Source: JAWLGZ01 sp041690635 (lineage in GTDB: Bacteria > Pseudomonadota > Gammaproteobacteria > Thiohalomonadales > Thiohalomonadaceae). From it: a DNA stretch of 64,000 bases. The stretch lies in the NCBI GenBank assembly GCA_041690635.1, contig JAWLGZ010000006.1, forward strand, positions 62,001 to 126,000. The letters are read 5' to 3'. Both the position numbers and the translations under genes were made by a program. This document shows, piece after piece, positions 52,643 through 60,398 of this stretch; the first letter of the stretch is position 1, and every line of letters begins with the position of its first letter. The notes beneath the pieces are model-generated. The model saw only the letters and a program-made list of their open reading frames with translations, was not told the origin of the DNA and searched no databases.

Positions 52643-53809
52643 TCAGAGTCCGATCCGGTGTGCCCGGGAGGTGAAGAAGATGCCGCTCGGCTTGTCGGCG
52701 GTGAGCGTCGCCAGTTCTTCGAAGCTGTCGGTGGCATACACCACCAAACGGTCGTCGTCTCGGGCGGAGACCCAGATCGCTTCGCCGCGCGGGGTGAACT
52801 CCATGTGGAGTACCGCCTTGCCCGGTTTCAGTTCCTGCACGACCGCCAGACGGGTGACGTCGATCACCTGCAGAGTGTCGTTGTCGGGGAAGGCGAAGTT
52901 GACCCACACCTGCCGGCCATCGGGGCGCCCCATGACAAAGATGGGTTGGCCGTGCACGGGAATACGGCTCACCTCCTGCCACGTCTCGCTGTCGACCACC
53001 AGCACCTCATGGCGCCCCACGGCGGGAATAAAGGCGTAGCGGCCGGCCATGGCCCACCCTTCCAGGTGGGGCATCTTGTAAACCGGGAGCTTCTGTTCCC
53101 CGCGCCCGTAGTCCGCCAATATGCGCCGGACACCCGCTTCGGGATGCCAGAGATCGAGCAGGGCGAGACCGTCTTCGCCAAACAGTCCGGCCAGGTAATA
53201 GCGGCCATCCGCGGTCATCAGCGCGTCGTAGGGCTGTTTTCCGATGTCGGTGTACTTCGTCACCTTCGGCTCAGAGGGAACGGAGAGATCGGCGACCCAG
53301 ATCTCACCGGTATCAAACAGACTGAACACGAACCGGTTGCCGGGCGCATCCGCCAGCCCCACCACCTTGGAGCGTTCACCGCTCGCACTGATGGCCGGAA
53401 TGTCGGCAACCAGCGTCAGTGTCCCGGCATCGAATACCTTCACGCCGCCCGGTGTGTAGTTGGAGACGGCGATAAGCCGGCCATCCTGGGAGATGGCACC
53501 ACCGATGCTGTTGCCGGATTGCACGACGCGGCGGTCGATCCGGCCACGGAGAAGATCCACCTTGGTCAGACCGCCGTCGCGGCCGAACACGTATCCGTAG
53601 CGTTCGTCGCGCGAGTAGACGATAGAGGCGTGAGAGAGATCCCCCAGGCCGGGGATGGTGGCAAGACGGCTGCGGCCGGTGGTCTCCACCAGCAGCACCC
53701 GGCCGGCGGCACGTTCCACTACCAGCCCCAGATCGCCGGTGGCACGGGGCGCGGCGCAGCCGGTGACGAGGAGGGCGATCAGCAACGCTGGAATCTCAAT
53801 GTGGCGCAT
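52643..53809 (-). CDS. nirF: NirF, haem d1 biosynthesis protein (lipoprotein)
   Basis: A 388-residue d1-type beta-propeller needed for a late step of haem d1 formation in the periplasm. A lipobox (LLVTGC, about 12-17) follows the short signal. The ATG at 53809 has GGGAG 6 bases upstream and overlaps nirC by 14 bases; a longer frame upstream is not preferred. Confidence 0.92.
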   Translation of the reverse strand: MRHIEIPALLIALLVTGCAAPRATGDLGLVVERAAGRVLLVETTGRSRLATIPGLGDLSHASIVYSRDERYGYVFGRDGGLTKVDLLRGRIDRRVVQSGNSIGGAISQDGRLIAVSNYTPGGVKVFDAGTLTLVADIPAISASGERSKVVGLADAPGNRFVFSLFDTGEIWVADLSVPSEPKVTKYTDIGKQPYDALMTADGRYYLAGLFGEDGLALLDLWHPEAGVRRILADYGRGEQKLPVYKMPHLEGWAMAGRYAFIPAVGRHEVLVVDSETWQEVSRIPVHGQPIFVMGRPDGRQVWVNFAFPDNDTLQVIDVTRLAVVQELKPGKAVLHMEFTPRGEAIWVSARDDDRLVVYATDSFEELATLTADKPSGIFFTSRAHRIGL

Positions 53810-54134
53810 CGGAAACTCCCTCGACAATCCGGTGAACCAGCCACTTCGCTTCAGCTTCATTCAGGATGCCGCGCCAGGGCGGCATGGCGTGCTGTGGTCT
53901 GCCGTAGAGCACCGTGGCGGTGAGCATCTCCGGCGGTTTGCCCGCCAGTGCCTCGGGCAACAGGGGTGGCCCGAGTCCACCCGCCAGGGTCATTCCATGA
54001 CAGGAACCGCAGTCGTGTCGCAAGAGGTGCAGCAGTTCCGCCTGTCGTGCCGCGTCCACCTCTGCTGCGATCGGCATCGGAGCCAGCGCCATCGCGAGGA
54101 GCACGGCTGAGCCAATGCGGTGTGTCCCCATCAT
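53796..54134 (-). CDS. nirC: NirC-like periplasmic monohaem cytochrome c
   Basis: A 112-residue exported cytochrome: signal peptide to about 24, haem motif CGSCH (Cys42, Cys45, His46) and a C-terminal methionine (HAMPPW) as axial ligand. NirC serves as electron carrier or in NirS maturation. It overlaps the cupredoxin gene by 4 bases and nirF by 14. Confidence 0.87.
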   Translation of the reverse strand: MMGTHRIGSAVLLAMALAPMPIAAEVDAARQAELLHLLRHDCGSCHGMTLAGGLGPPLLPEALAGKPPEMLTATVLYGRPQHAMPPWRGILNEAEAKWLVHRIVEGVSDAPH

Positions 54135-54454
54135 TGGGTCACCCTCACCACCCCACGCATCTCGGGATGCGGGCCGCAGCGGTACGGATACTCTCCCGGT
54201 TCATTGAAGGTGCGTTCATAGCTCTCCTCGGGAAAGAAATAGTCCGGTTCCTTTTCATCGAGCGTGTCAAACCAGACGTTGTGGTACTGCCGCTTCTCCC
54301 GGTTGACCCACCGAACCGTGGTCCCGGCGGGAACACTGATCTCTGCGGGTGTGTAGCGGAATCCGAGGATTTCGATCTCCACCGGTTCCGCCTCCGCGGC
54401 CACGCTGCCCGCCAGGGCCAGCAGCAAGGGTGTCCAGCTCAACCTGCCTCGCAT
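54131..54454 (-). CDS. Plastocyanin-like blue copper protein in the nir operon
   Basis: A 107-residue exported cupredoxin with signal peptide to about 20. The type-1 copper ligands are visible as His58 (QYHNVWF), Cys93, His96 and Met99 (YRCGPHPEM). Blue copper proteins donate electrons to nitrite reductases in several denitrifiers; here the gene is translationally coupled to nirC, so electron supply to NirS or NirN is likely but not proven. An FNR-like box lies about 60 bases upstream. Confidence 0.87.
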   Translation of the reverse strand: MRGRLSWTPLLLALAGSVAAEAEPVEIEILGFRYTPAEISVPAGTTVRWVNREKRQYHNVWFDTLDEKEPDYFFPEESYERTFNEPGEYPYRCGPHPEMRGVVRVTQ

Positions 54455-54515
54455 AACCGATCATCCCTTCTGTGATTCAGGTACCTCCATTCTTTCAAAA
54501 CCGGCTCCATGCACC

Positions 54516-54529
54516 ATGACTTAAATCAA
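54516..54529 (-). promoter_or_regulatory. FNR/Dnr-like box upstream of the cupredoxin gene
   Basis: ATGAC-TTAA-ATCAA keeps one half-site of TTGAT-N4-ATCAA intact and loses one base in the other. It is about 68 bases before the start codon and would allow the haem d1 genes to be transcribed independently of nirS. Confidence 0.5.
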
Positions 54530-54545
54530 AATCGGGCCGAGCCGA

Positions 54546-56315
54546 CTACTTTTCGGTAATGTTGATCTCCGCCTCATCATTGTCGAGCCCCATCTTGAAA
54601 CCCAGAGAGACGTGATGGAAGCGCGCATCGGCAAAGTCGTCGTGTATGGCGAAACCGACGTTGTAGAGCTTGCCCTTCTCGATGGCGATGTTGCCGTCGC
54701 CGCCCGGGTTGAGTTTGCGGCGCAGGGTGACCACCCAGTTGCCGCCTGTCTTTTCGTGGGTGAACTCCACCCCGTTGCTGTCACCCTCCATCACCCGATG
54801 GTCAAGGATGAAGCCGTCCTCGGTCTTGCCGGTGCCCGCAGAGTAGCGCACCAGGTCGAGGAAACGCCCCGCCTCAAGTTCCGCCTTGATGGCCGCCTCG
54901 TCCTTCAACTTGTCCCAGCCGCCGAGGGGTGAGGAGCGCCCCTGGATGGCGGTACGGGTGGCGGCGAGATACTTGGTGACGCCGCCGGTCAATCCCAACC
55001 GGGAGGCGAGGGGATGACCTTTCAGCGATTCAGCCTCCGGTGCGTCCGGCATGGTACGGGCGTCGTGGTGACAGGTGCCCCAGCAGCCCGACTGGTTGGC
55101 GTGATCCGCCTCGTCGCCGCCGAACATCATGGCGAACTTCACCGGGTTTTCCGGATCCATCTTGCCACCTTCGGCGAACGGTACCGGCACATGATTTGCC
55201 TCGGGCCAAGTGAAACGCATATAGAGATGATCACCGTCATGCGCCGCCTGCACCTCAAGCGGAATGCCCGGACGCTTGTCGGGAATAGGCGTGGCTTCGG
55301 CCTTTTCTCCGGTAACCATCTTGCGGCCCATCATCTCCTCTTCACCTTTGTGGCAGTCGAGACAGCGGTCTCCGGCCTTGGTGTAGACGCGGGCGCCGCC
55401 GTGCTTGCTGCCGTTCAGTACCCACTCCATCGAGGTCTGACCCGGATAGAACAGAGTGAGCTGCTGGCTGGGAACACTGTCCCAGGCCAGCCCGAATCCT
55501 GAATCGGCGGCGCTGCCCCCGGCAGCGGGGCCATCCGCCACAGCCGTACCGGCGGCCGCGTGCCCGGCCACTGCCTTGGCGATTGCCGCCTGGATCTGCT
55601 GAGCCTGCTGTTCCCGTGCTGCGGCGTTCGCCTCCCGCTCCTCCTGTTCGGCAGCGGCCTCGCGGGACTCCGCCAGCTCCATTCCTGCGATGAATGATGG
55701 GGGGACCGATTGTTGGTAGGCCGGCCAGGCCTGCTCCAGTTCGGCGATTACCTCCGGGTCGAACTGGTCCGTAACCCCCTTATGAGCAATGCCCTTGTGG
55801 CAGTCGATGCAGGTGTGTCCCTCCTCCATGGCGAACAGGTGCTGTGCGCGTGCCCGCTTCTTCTGGTTCGCGGGGTTCATGGTGTCGAAATCATGGCAGT
55901 TCCGGCACTCGCGGGAGTTGGTCTCCTTCATCGTTTTCCAGACACGCAGCGCCATCTCCGGGCGATGCTGATCGAATTTTTCCGGTGTGTTCACGGTGCC
56001 GAGCGCCTTGTGATACAGCTCTCGGCTGGCCTCAATTTTGCGAACAGTCTTATGCACCCAGTCACGCGGCACGTGGCAGTCCGGACAGCCTGCCTGGACA
56101 CCGCTGCGATTACTGTAGTGAATGGTGTCTTGGTACTCCTGGTACACAGTGCTCTCCATCTCGTGGCAGGAGATGCAGAAATCCATCGTGTTGGTCGCCT
56201 CCATGGCGGTGTTGAAGCCACCCCATAGGATGACGCCGGTGATCATGAACGCCACGGCGCCGCCAATGGTTGCGCCGAACAGGGTTCTGCGGGAGAGCAA
56301 TCCGAAATAGGCCAT
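54546..56315 (-). CDS. nirT: NapC/NirT-type tetrahaem cytochrome fused to a haem-binding C-terminal domain
   Basis: A 589-residue membrane-anchored multihaem protein. One N-terminal helix (about 12-34) is followed by four CxxCH motifs (47-51, 77-81, 137-141, 169-173) as in NapC/NirT quinol dehydrogenases. An Ala/Glu-rich helical linker (about 213-275) leads to a C-terminal domain with a fifth CxxCH (318-322) and a CWGTCH motif (411-416), resembling the ethylbenzene-dehydrogenase-type haem domain. Plain NirT ends near residue 200, so this is a fusion. It lies directly after nirS and probably carries electrons from the quinol pool towards NirS. Confidence 0.85.
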   Translation of the reverse strand: MAYFGLLSRRTLFGATIGGAVAFMITGVILWGGFNTAMEATNTMDFCISCHEMESTVYQEYQDTIHYSNRSGVQAGCPDCHVPRDWVHKTVRKIEASRELYHKALGTVNTPEKFDQHRPEMALRVWKTMKETNSRECRNCHDFDTMNPANQKKRARAQHLFAMEEGHTCIDCHKGIAHKGVTDQFDPEVIAELEQAWPAYQQSVPPSFIAGMELAESREAAAEQEEREANAAAREQQAQQIQAAIAKAVAGHAAAGTAVADGPAAGGSAADSGFGLAWDSVPSQQLTLFYPGQTSMEWVLNGSKHGGARVYTKAGDRCLDCHKGEEEMMGRKMVTGEKAEATPIPDKRPGIPLEVQAAHDGDHLYMRFTWPEANHVPVPFAEGGKMDPENPVKFAMMFGGDEADHANQSGCWGTCHHDARTMPDAPEAESLKGHPLASRLGLTGGVTKYLAATRTAIQGRSSPLGGWDKLKDEAAIKAELEAGRFLDLVRYSAGTGKTEDGFILDHRVMEGDSNGVEFTHEKTGGNWVVTLRRKLNPGGDGNIAIEKGKLYNVGFAIHDDFADARFHHVSLGFKMGLDNDEAEINITEK

Positions 56316-56391
56316 GGTAAGTCGCCTTGCAGCCAGGGTTTTAAAGAGGGCGGGTACGGCCCGGCCGCACCCGCCCGCCGCTCAGGTTACG

Positions 56392-58035
56392 TCAGGTGAC
56401 GTGCTCAATACGGTTGTGCACGTTGAACTTGCCGGTCGGAGCGTAGAGCCCTTTGACGCGGGTCTTCTCCTCCAGCGTCTCGGCATCGAATACCACCATT
56501 TCGCCATTGGGCTCCTTGCTGTCCGAGAGATTCCATACCGACACCCATACTTCCGAACCGTCGGCGTTGAACTCCATATGGACGGCAGCCTGTCCCGGCT
56601 TTTCGGTCAAGCGGATGGTCTTGACCACCTTGCGGGTGTTCTTGTCGAACACCTTGATGGACTGCTGAACCTCCGGCTCCGGGTGCTTGGTCTGATCCGC
56701 CCAGACATACTTGCTCTTCGGATGGGTGCGGATGAAGAGACCGGGGCCGTCGGTGTCGACCGTGTAGCAGACCTTCCATGCGTGGTTGGCATGTTTCGCC
56801 GGATCGTTGCCCCAGACGGTCACCTTGCCGACGCCCAGGTGGGTAGTACCGCCCACGGGGCCGCACTTGGGGTCGTTCCAGTTGGCGCCGGGCCCCGGGT
56901 GCGGCAGCTTGTCGACGTCGATGAGTGCCTCAAGCTTCCGCTCCTTGGTATCCACCACCACCATCTTGTCCGACGCGTTGGCGGCAATCTGGAAGTAGCG
57001 GCCGGTGGTATCGAAGAATCCGTCGTGCAGGAACTTGGCGGTGTCGATCTTCTCGATGCGCAGGTTGTCGATATCCGTGTAGTCGACCTGCCACATCTGG
57101 CCCAGTTCCTTCATGGAGATCAGCCACGACTTCTCGTTCGGGGTGTCGTAGATGGCCGCCACGCGCGACTCCTCGACATAATCGCCGTCGACGTTGACGC
57201 CGCGGGAGGAGACCACCTTCAGCGGGTCCATGGTCTGGGCGTCGACGATGACGAAGTGCGGGGGCCAGTAGCCGCCGCCGACCACGTACTTGCCGTCGCC
57301 GGAGACCGCCACGTCGCGGGCGTCGTAGGCAATCTTGGTCTCGGCCACCAGCATCTTGTCCGGGGTCTGCCAGAGGTCGATCTTGGTCATCTTGCCGTCG
57401 CGGCCCATGGTGTACCAGAAACGGCCCGGCTCCGACTTGGACTTGGCGGCTTTGGAGTGCTCCAGCGCCTTGATGACGTGCACGGCGTACCCGGTCGGGA
57501 TATGCACCAGCACCTCCTTGGTGTCGCCATCAACCACCGCCACCTTGCCCACGTCGCGCTCGATGACGACGAAGAAGTTCTTCCAGTTACGTCCGTGCAG
57601 CGGCTTGGTCGGGTAGTCCTTCAGCTCCACGTAGCGCTTGGTGTACTCCTTCATCATCGCCAGCGACATCTCGGGCGGCTTCGGCGGCTCCATCTGGATG
57701 TAGGTGGAGAGCAGCTTAATCTCGTCCTTGGTGAGGATGTTGTCGAAGTTGTTCATCCCCCCCTCGGTGCCGTAGGCGATGATCCGCTCCAGGCGTTGCT
57801 GGCCCTTCTCACGGGTCTCCTTCGGCAGCAGCCCCTTGCCGGTCGCACCCTTCCGCAGCACGCCGTGGCAGCCGGCGCACTGTTCGAAGTAGAGCTTCTT
57901 GGCTTTCTCGAAGTCGGCCTCCGACAGGGTCGGTCCGGCGGCGGTGGCGGGGCCCGCAAGCAACGCGCTTCCGGTCACCAGGAGAGCCGAAGCGACGGCG
58001 GTTGAGAGTTTCTTGACAGGGTTTGATCTTGACAT
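56392..58035 (-). CDS. nirS: Cytochrome cd1 nitrite reductase NirS
   Basis: The periplasmic enzyme that reduces nitrite to nitric oxide. From the ATG at 58035 (AGGGA 9-13 bases upstream) it has 547 residues: signal peptide to about 33, cytochrome c domain with CAGCH (Cys53, Cys56, His57), then the eight-bladed d1-haem propeller. Ligand and active-site histidines are in the expected blocks (YAVHVIK; GGTTHLGVG; HMEFNADGS). It is the first gene of the nir operon and is preceded by a perfect FNR/Dnr box. An upstream ATG at 58080 would add 15 residues and is not preferred. Confidence 0.97.
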   Translation of the reverse strand: MSRSNPVKKLSTAVASALLVTGSALLAGPATAAGPTLSEADFEKAKKLYFEQCAGCHGVLRKGATGKGLLPKETREKGQQRLERIIAYGTEGGMNNFDNILTKDEIKLLSTYIQMEPPKPPEMSLAMMKEYTKRYVELKDYPTKPLHGRNWKNFFVVIERDVGKVAVVDGDTKEVLVHIPTGYAVHVIKALEHSKAAKSKSEPGRFWYTMGRDGKMTKIDLWQTPDKMLVAETKIAYDARDVAVSGDGKYVVGGGYWPPHFVIVDAQTMDPLKVVSSRGVNVDGDYVEESRVAAIYDTPNEKSWLISMKELGQMWQVDYTDIDNLRIEKIDTAKFLHDGFFDTTGRYFQIAANASDKMVVVDTKERKLEALIDVDKLPHPGPGANWNDPKCGPVGGTTHLGVGKVTVWGNDPAKHANHAWKVCYTVDTDGPGLFIRTHPKSKYVWADQTKHPEPEVQQSIKVFDKNTRKVVKTIRLTEKPGQAAVHMEFNADGSEVWVSVWNLSDSKEPNGEMVVFDAETLEEKTRVKGLYAPTGKFNVHNRIEHVT

Positions 58036-58132
58036 GGCGTTATCCCTTTTTGGTTGTGAAACGGATGGAGCAGTCGACAATCCCCCTTAGGAATATCGTG
58101 GTTTTTTGTACGCGCGCCGCCTGCTCGGCACC

Positions 58133-58146
58133 TTGATTTGTATCAA
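58133..58146 (-). promoter_or_regulatory. Perfect FNR/Dnr box upstream of nirS
   Basis: TTGAT-TTGT-ATCAA matches the TTGAT-N4-ATCAA consensus at all ten positions. Its centre is about 105 bases before the nirS start codon. Confidence 0.88.
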
Positions 58147-58325
58147 GCGGATTCGGTGGATTCATTAAATTATTTGAATCTTGCGAATTAAGAAAAAGCT
58201 AATATAGGCAGACGGCAAAAAATTTGATAATTGGCAAAAAACAAATTTGACAAATAAGAGGCGGGAAGGAAAAAAACCGAAGAAGGGGAAAGGGGGGCAG
58301 GTAAAGCGTCACAACCCGGGGGGTC
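58147..58325. other. Purine-rich gene-free stretch between nirS promoter and norB terminator
   Basis: An A/T-rich section (58160-58250) is followed by a plus-strand purine run of G and A (about 58255-58300). I see no gene here; the short open frame on the plus strand consists of repeated Lys/Gly codons of the purine run and enters norB antisense. Confidence 0.5.
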
Positions 58326-58355
58326 AAAAAAATTGGGGGGCTTTCGCCCCCCAAA
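58326..58355 (-). terminator. Terminator of norCB
   Basis: On the minus strand TTGGGGGGC / GCCCCCCAA form a nine-base stem with a 4-base loop, followed by seven or more T. It lies 22 bases after the norB stop codon. Confidence 0.92.
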
Positions 58356-58376
58356 TTCGACAGGCACTACGCTTTT

Positions 58377-59783
58377 TTATGCGGTGGCCTGGGCTCCCTG
58401 AGCGGAGACCTTCTCGGTGGCCGGTTCCCCGGCGACAAAGAAGGAGCGCAGGTAGAGGCCGAGGCCGACGAGGAATACCACACCGCTGATCTCACGCAGC
58501 CAGTAGAAGAGCGCGATCTTCTCCTGTACCACCATGAACGGCAGCGGATTTTCCGCGTACCGCTGCAGCCATACCTGGAGGATGCCGGCGGCGGTCAGGA
58601 ACAGGGTGATGAAGACAATCGAGACCGTCATCAGCCAGAACGCCCACATTTCCATCACCTGAGCACGGTTGGAATTTGCGATTCGTCCACGCAGGAGAGG
58701 CATTGCGTAGGAGATGATCGCCAGGACAATCATCACGTAGGCGCCATAAAAGGCCATGTGGCCGTGCGCGGCAGTGATTTGTGAACCGTGGGTGTAGAAG
58801 TTGACCGGGGCCAGGGTGTGGAGGAAACCCCAGACACCGGCACCGAGGAACGCCATGGTGGCACAGCCGAGCGCCCACAAGGTCGCAGCCTTGTTGGGGT
58901 GCTCGCGCCGGCGGCGGTTGACCACGTTGAAGGCAAACACCGTCATCATGAAGAACGGAATCGGCTCCAGGGCGGAGAAGATGGATCCCCACCACTGCCA
59001 GTACTCCGGAGTCCCGATCCAGTAGTAGTGATGGCCGGTTCCGATAATGCCGGTGATCAGCGTCATGGCGATGATGACATAGAGCCACTTCTCGATGACC
59101 TCGCGGTCGACGCCGGTGGTCTTGATGAGCACAAAGGCGAGAATGGCACCCATGATCAGCTCCCACACACCCTCAACCCACAGGTGCACCACCCACCACC
59201 AGAACATCTTGTCGAGAACGATGTTCGCGGGGTTGTAGAAGGAGAACAGGAACAACACTGCGAGACCGGTCAATCCGGTCATCATGACGATGTTGACCAC
59301 CGTCTTGCGGCCCTTGAGGATGGTCATGCCGATGTTGAACAGGAAGCCGAGGGCAACGATCACGATACCGATTTTGGTGATCGTCGGTTGCTCAAGGAAC
59401 TCACGGCCCATGGTGGGCAACAGAGCGTTTCCGGTCATCTCGGCCAGTCTGGCATAGGGCACCAGCAGGTAACCCAGAATGGTGAGGGCACCGGCGACCA
59501 GGAATATCCAGAACAGACCCAGCGCGAGCTTCGTGCTGTAGAGTTCGGTCTCCGCCTCCTCCGGAATCAGGTAGTAGGCAGCCCCCATGAAACCGAACAG
59601 CAGCCAGACGATGAGCAGATTGGTGTGGACCATACGGGCCACGTTGAACGGGATTTCCGGAAACAGGAAATCACCGACCACATACTGCAGGCCGATGATC
59701 AGGCCGAAGAGGATCTGGCCGACAAATAGCCCAAGTGCTGCAATAAAATAGGGCTTTGCGACGCTTTGGGATTGAAACTGCAT
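58377..59783 (-). CDS. norB: Nitric oxide reductase catalytic subunit NorB (cNor type)
   Basis: The twelve-helix haem-copper-oxidase-like subunit that reduces two NO to N2O at a haem b3/non-haem iron centre. The 468-residue length is that of cNorB (quinol-dependent qNor is longer). Haem and iron ligand histidines are seen in RMVHTNLL, the VVHLWVEGVWE helix (His with the FeB glutamate), the GHHYYW pair and AHGHMAFYG. It lies directly downstream of norC. Confidence 0.97.
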   Translation of the reverse strand: MQFQSQSVAKPYFIAALGLFVGQILFGLIIGLQYVVGDFLFPEIPFNVARMVHTNLLIVWLLFGFMGAAYYLIPEEAETELYSTKLALGLFWIFLVAGALTILGYLLVPYARLAEMTGNALLPTMGREFLEQPTITKIGIVIVALGFLFNIGMTILKGRKTVVNIVMMTGLTGLAVLFLFSFYNPANIVLDKMFWWWVVHLWVEGVWELIMGAILAFVLIKTTGVDREVIEKWLYVIIAMTLITGIIGTGHHYYWIGTPEYWQWWGSIFSALEPIPFFMMTVFAFNVVNRRRREHPNKAATLWALGCATMAFLGAGVWGFLHTLAPVNFYTHGSQITAAHGHMAFYGAYVMIVLAIISYAMPLLRGRIANSNRAQVMEMWAFWLMTVSIVFITLFLTAAGILQVWLQRYAENPLPFMVVQEKIALFYWLREISGVVFLVGLGLYLRSFFVAGEPATEKVSAQGAQATA

Positions 59784-59823
59784 GGCGTTTCTCCTTTGAT
59801 TCTAGTAACAAGCGCAGTTCGAT

Positions 59824-60258
59824 TTAGCCCTGAATATTGGGGGGCCAGTTGGCCGTGTTGACCTCCGATGTGTACTTCAGGAATTCGGCGAGCGCTTCGA
59901 GTTCCTCATCACTCAGGTTGAACTGAGGCATGGAGCGACGACCGGGAATGCCATCGACCGGACGGCTCTTGATAAAGCCGATGATGGCTTCCTTCGACTT
60001 GCCGAAGCGGTTGTACACGTTCATCAGTTCCGGCGCGAAATACGCCCCTTCCCCCATCAGCGTGTGGCAGCCGAGACAGTTGTTGTCCTCCCACACCGCC
60101 TTGCCCATCGCGACCTGCGGAGTCAGATTCTGCCGATTGTCACGTTCTGGCAGGGATCTCACTGTGTCGAATGAAAGTACGAGAAAAAGAAAGGTAAAAA
60201 ACGCGGTTCCACCCAGGAAGATGTTCCGCGCCATTGTCTTGGTGAAGGTCCCACTCAT
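59824..60258 (-). CDS. norC: Nitric oxide reductase cytochrome c subunit NorC
   Basis: The membrane-anchored cytochrome c that delivers electrons to NorB. The 144-residue protein has one N-terminal membrane helix (about 12-30), the haem motif CLGCH near 62-66 in the NNCLGCHTLMGEGAYFAPEL block, and a methionine ligand region (GRRSMPQF). It is preceded by an FNR/Dnr box and followed by norB after 40 bases. Confidence 0.96.
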   Translation of the reverse strand: MSGTFTKTMARNIFLGGTAFFTFLFLVLSFDTVRSLPERDNRQNLTPQVAMGKAVWEDNNCLGCHTLMGEGAYFAPELMNVYNRFGKSKEAIIGFIKSRPVDGIPGRRSMPQFNLSDEELEALAEFLKYTSEVNTANWPPNIQG

Positions 60259-60345
60259 GGTTAAGTCTCCTCAGCGGCCCTGTAGGGGTGAGCAATAGCA
60301 GCACGAATCGTCGCACATAACACCGCAGCACCCGGGGGTGCCGCC

Positions 60346-60359
60346 TTGACGTAAATCAA
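60346..60359 (-). promoter_or_regulatory. FNR/Dnr-type box upstream of norC
   Basis: TTGAC-GTAA-ATCAA, one base from consensus, centred about 95 bases before the norC start codon. With the similar boxes before nirS and norE it indicates a common regulon. Confidence 0.8.
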
Positions 60360-60398
60360 GCCTCAGACCAACGGTTTATTGCGATAGCGCAAGGATGA

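Noticed and set aside
56314..58005. 563-codon plus-strand open frame opposite nirS
   Set aside because: Antisense shadow of nirS, dominated by Val, Leu, His and Asp; no known domain.
58247..58489. Small plus-strand open frame with a Lys/Gly-rich start
   Set aside because: Arises from a purine-rich intergenic run and continues antisense into norB.
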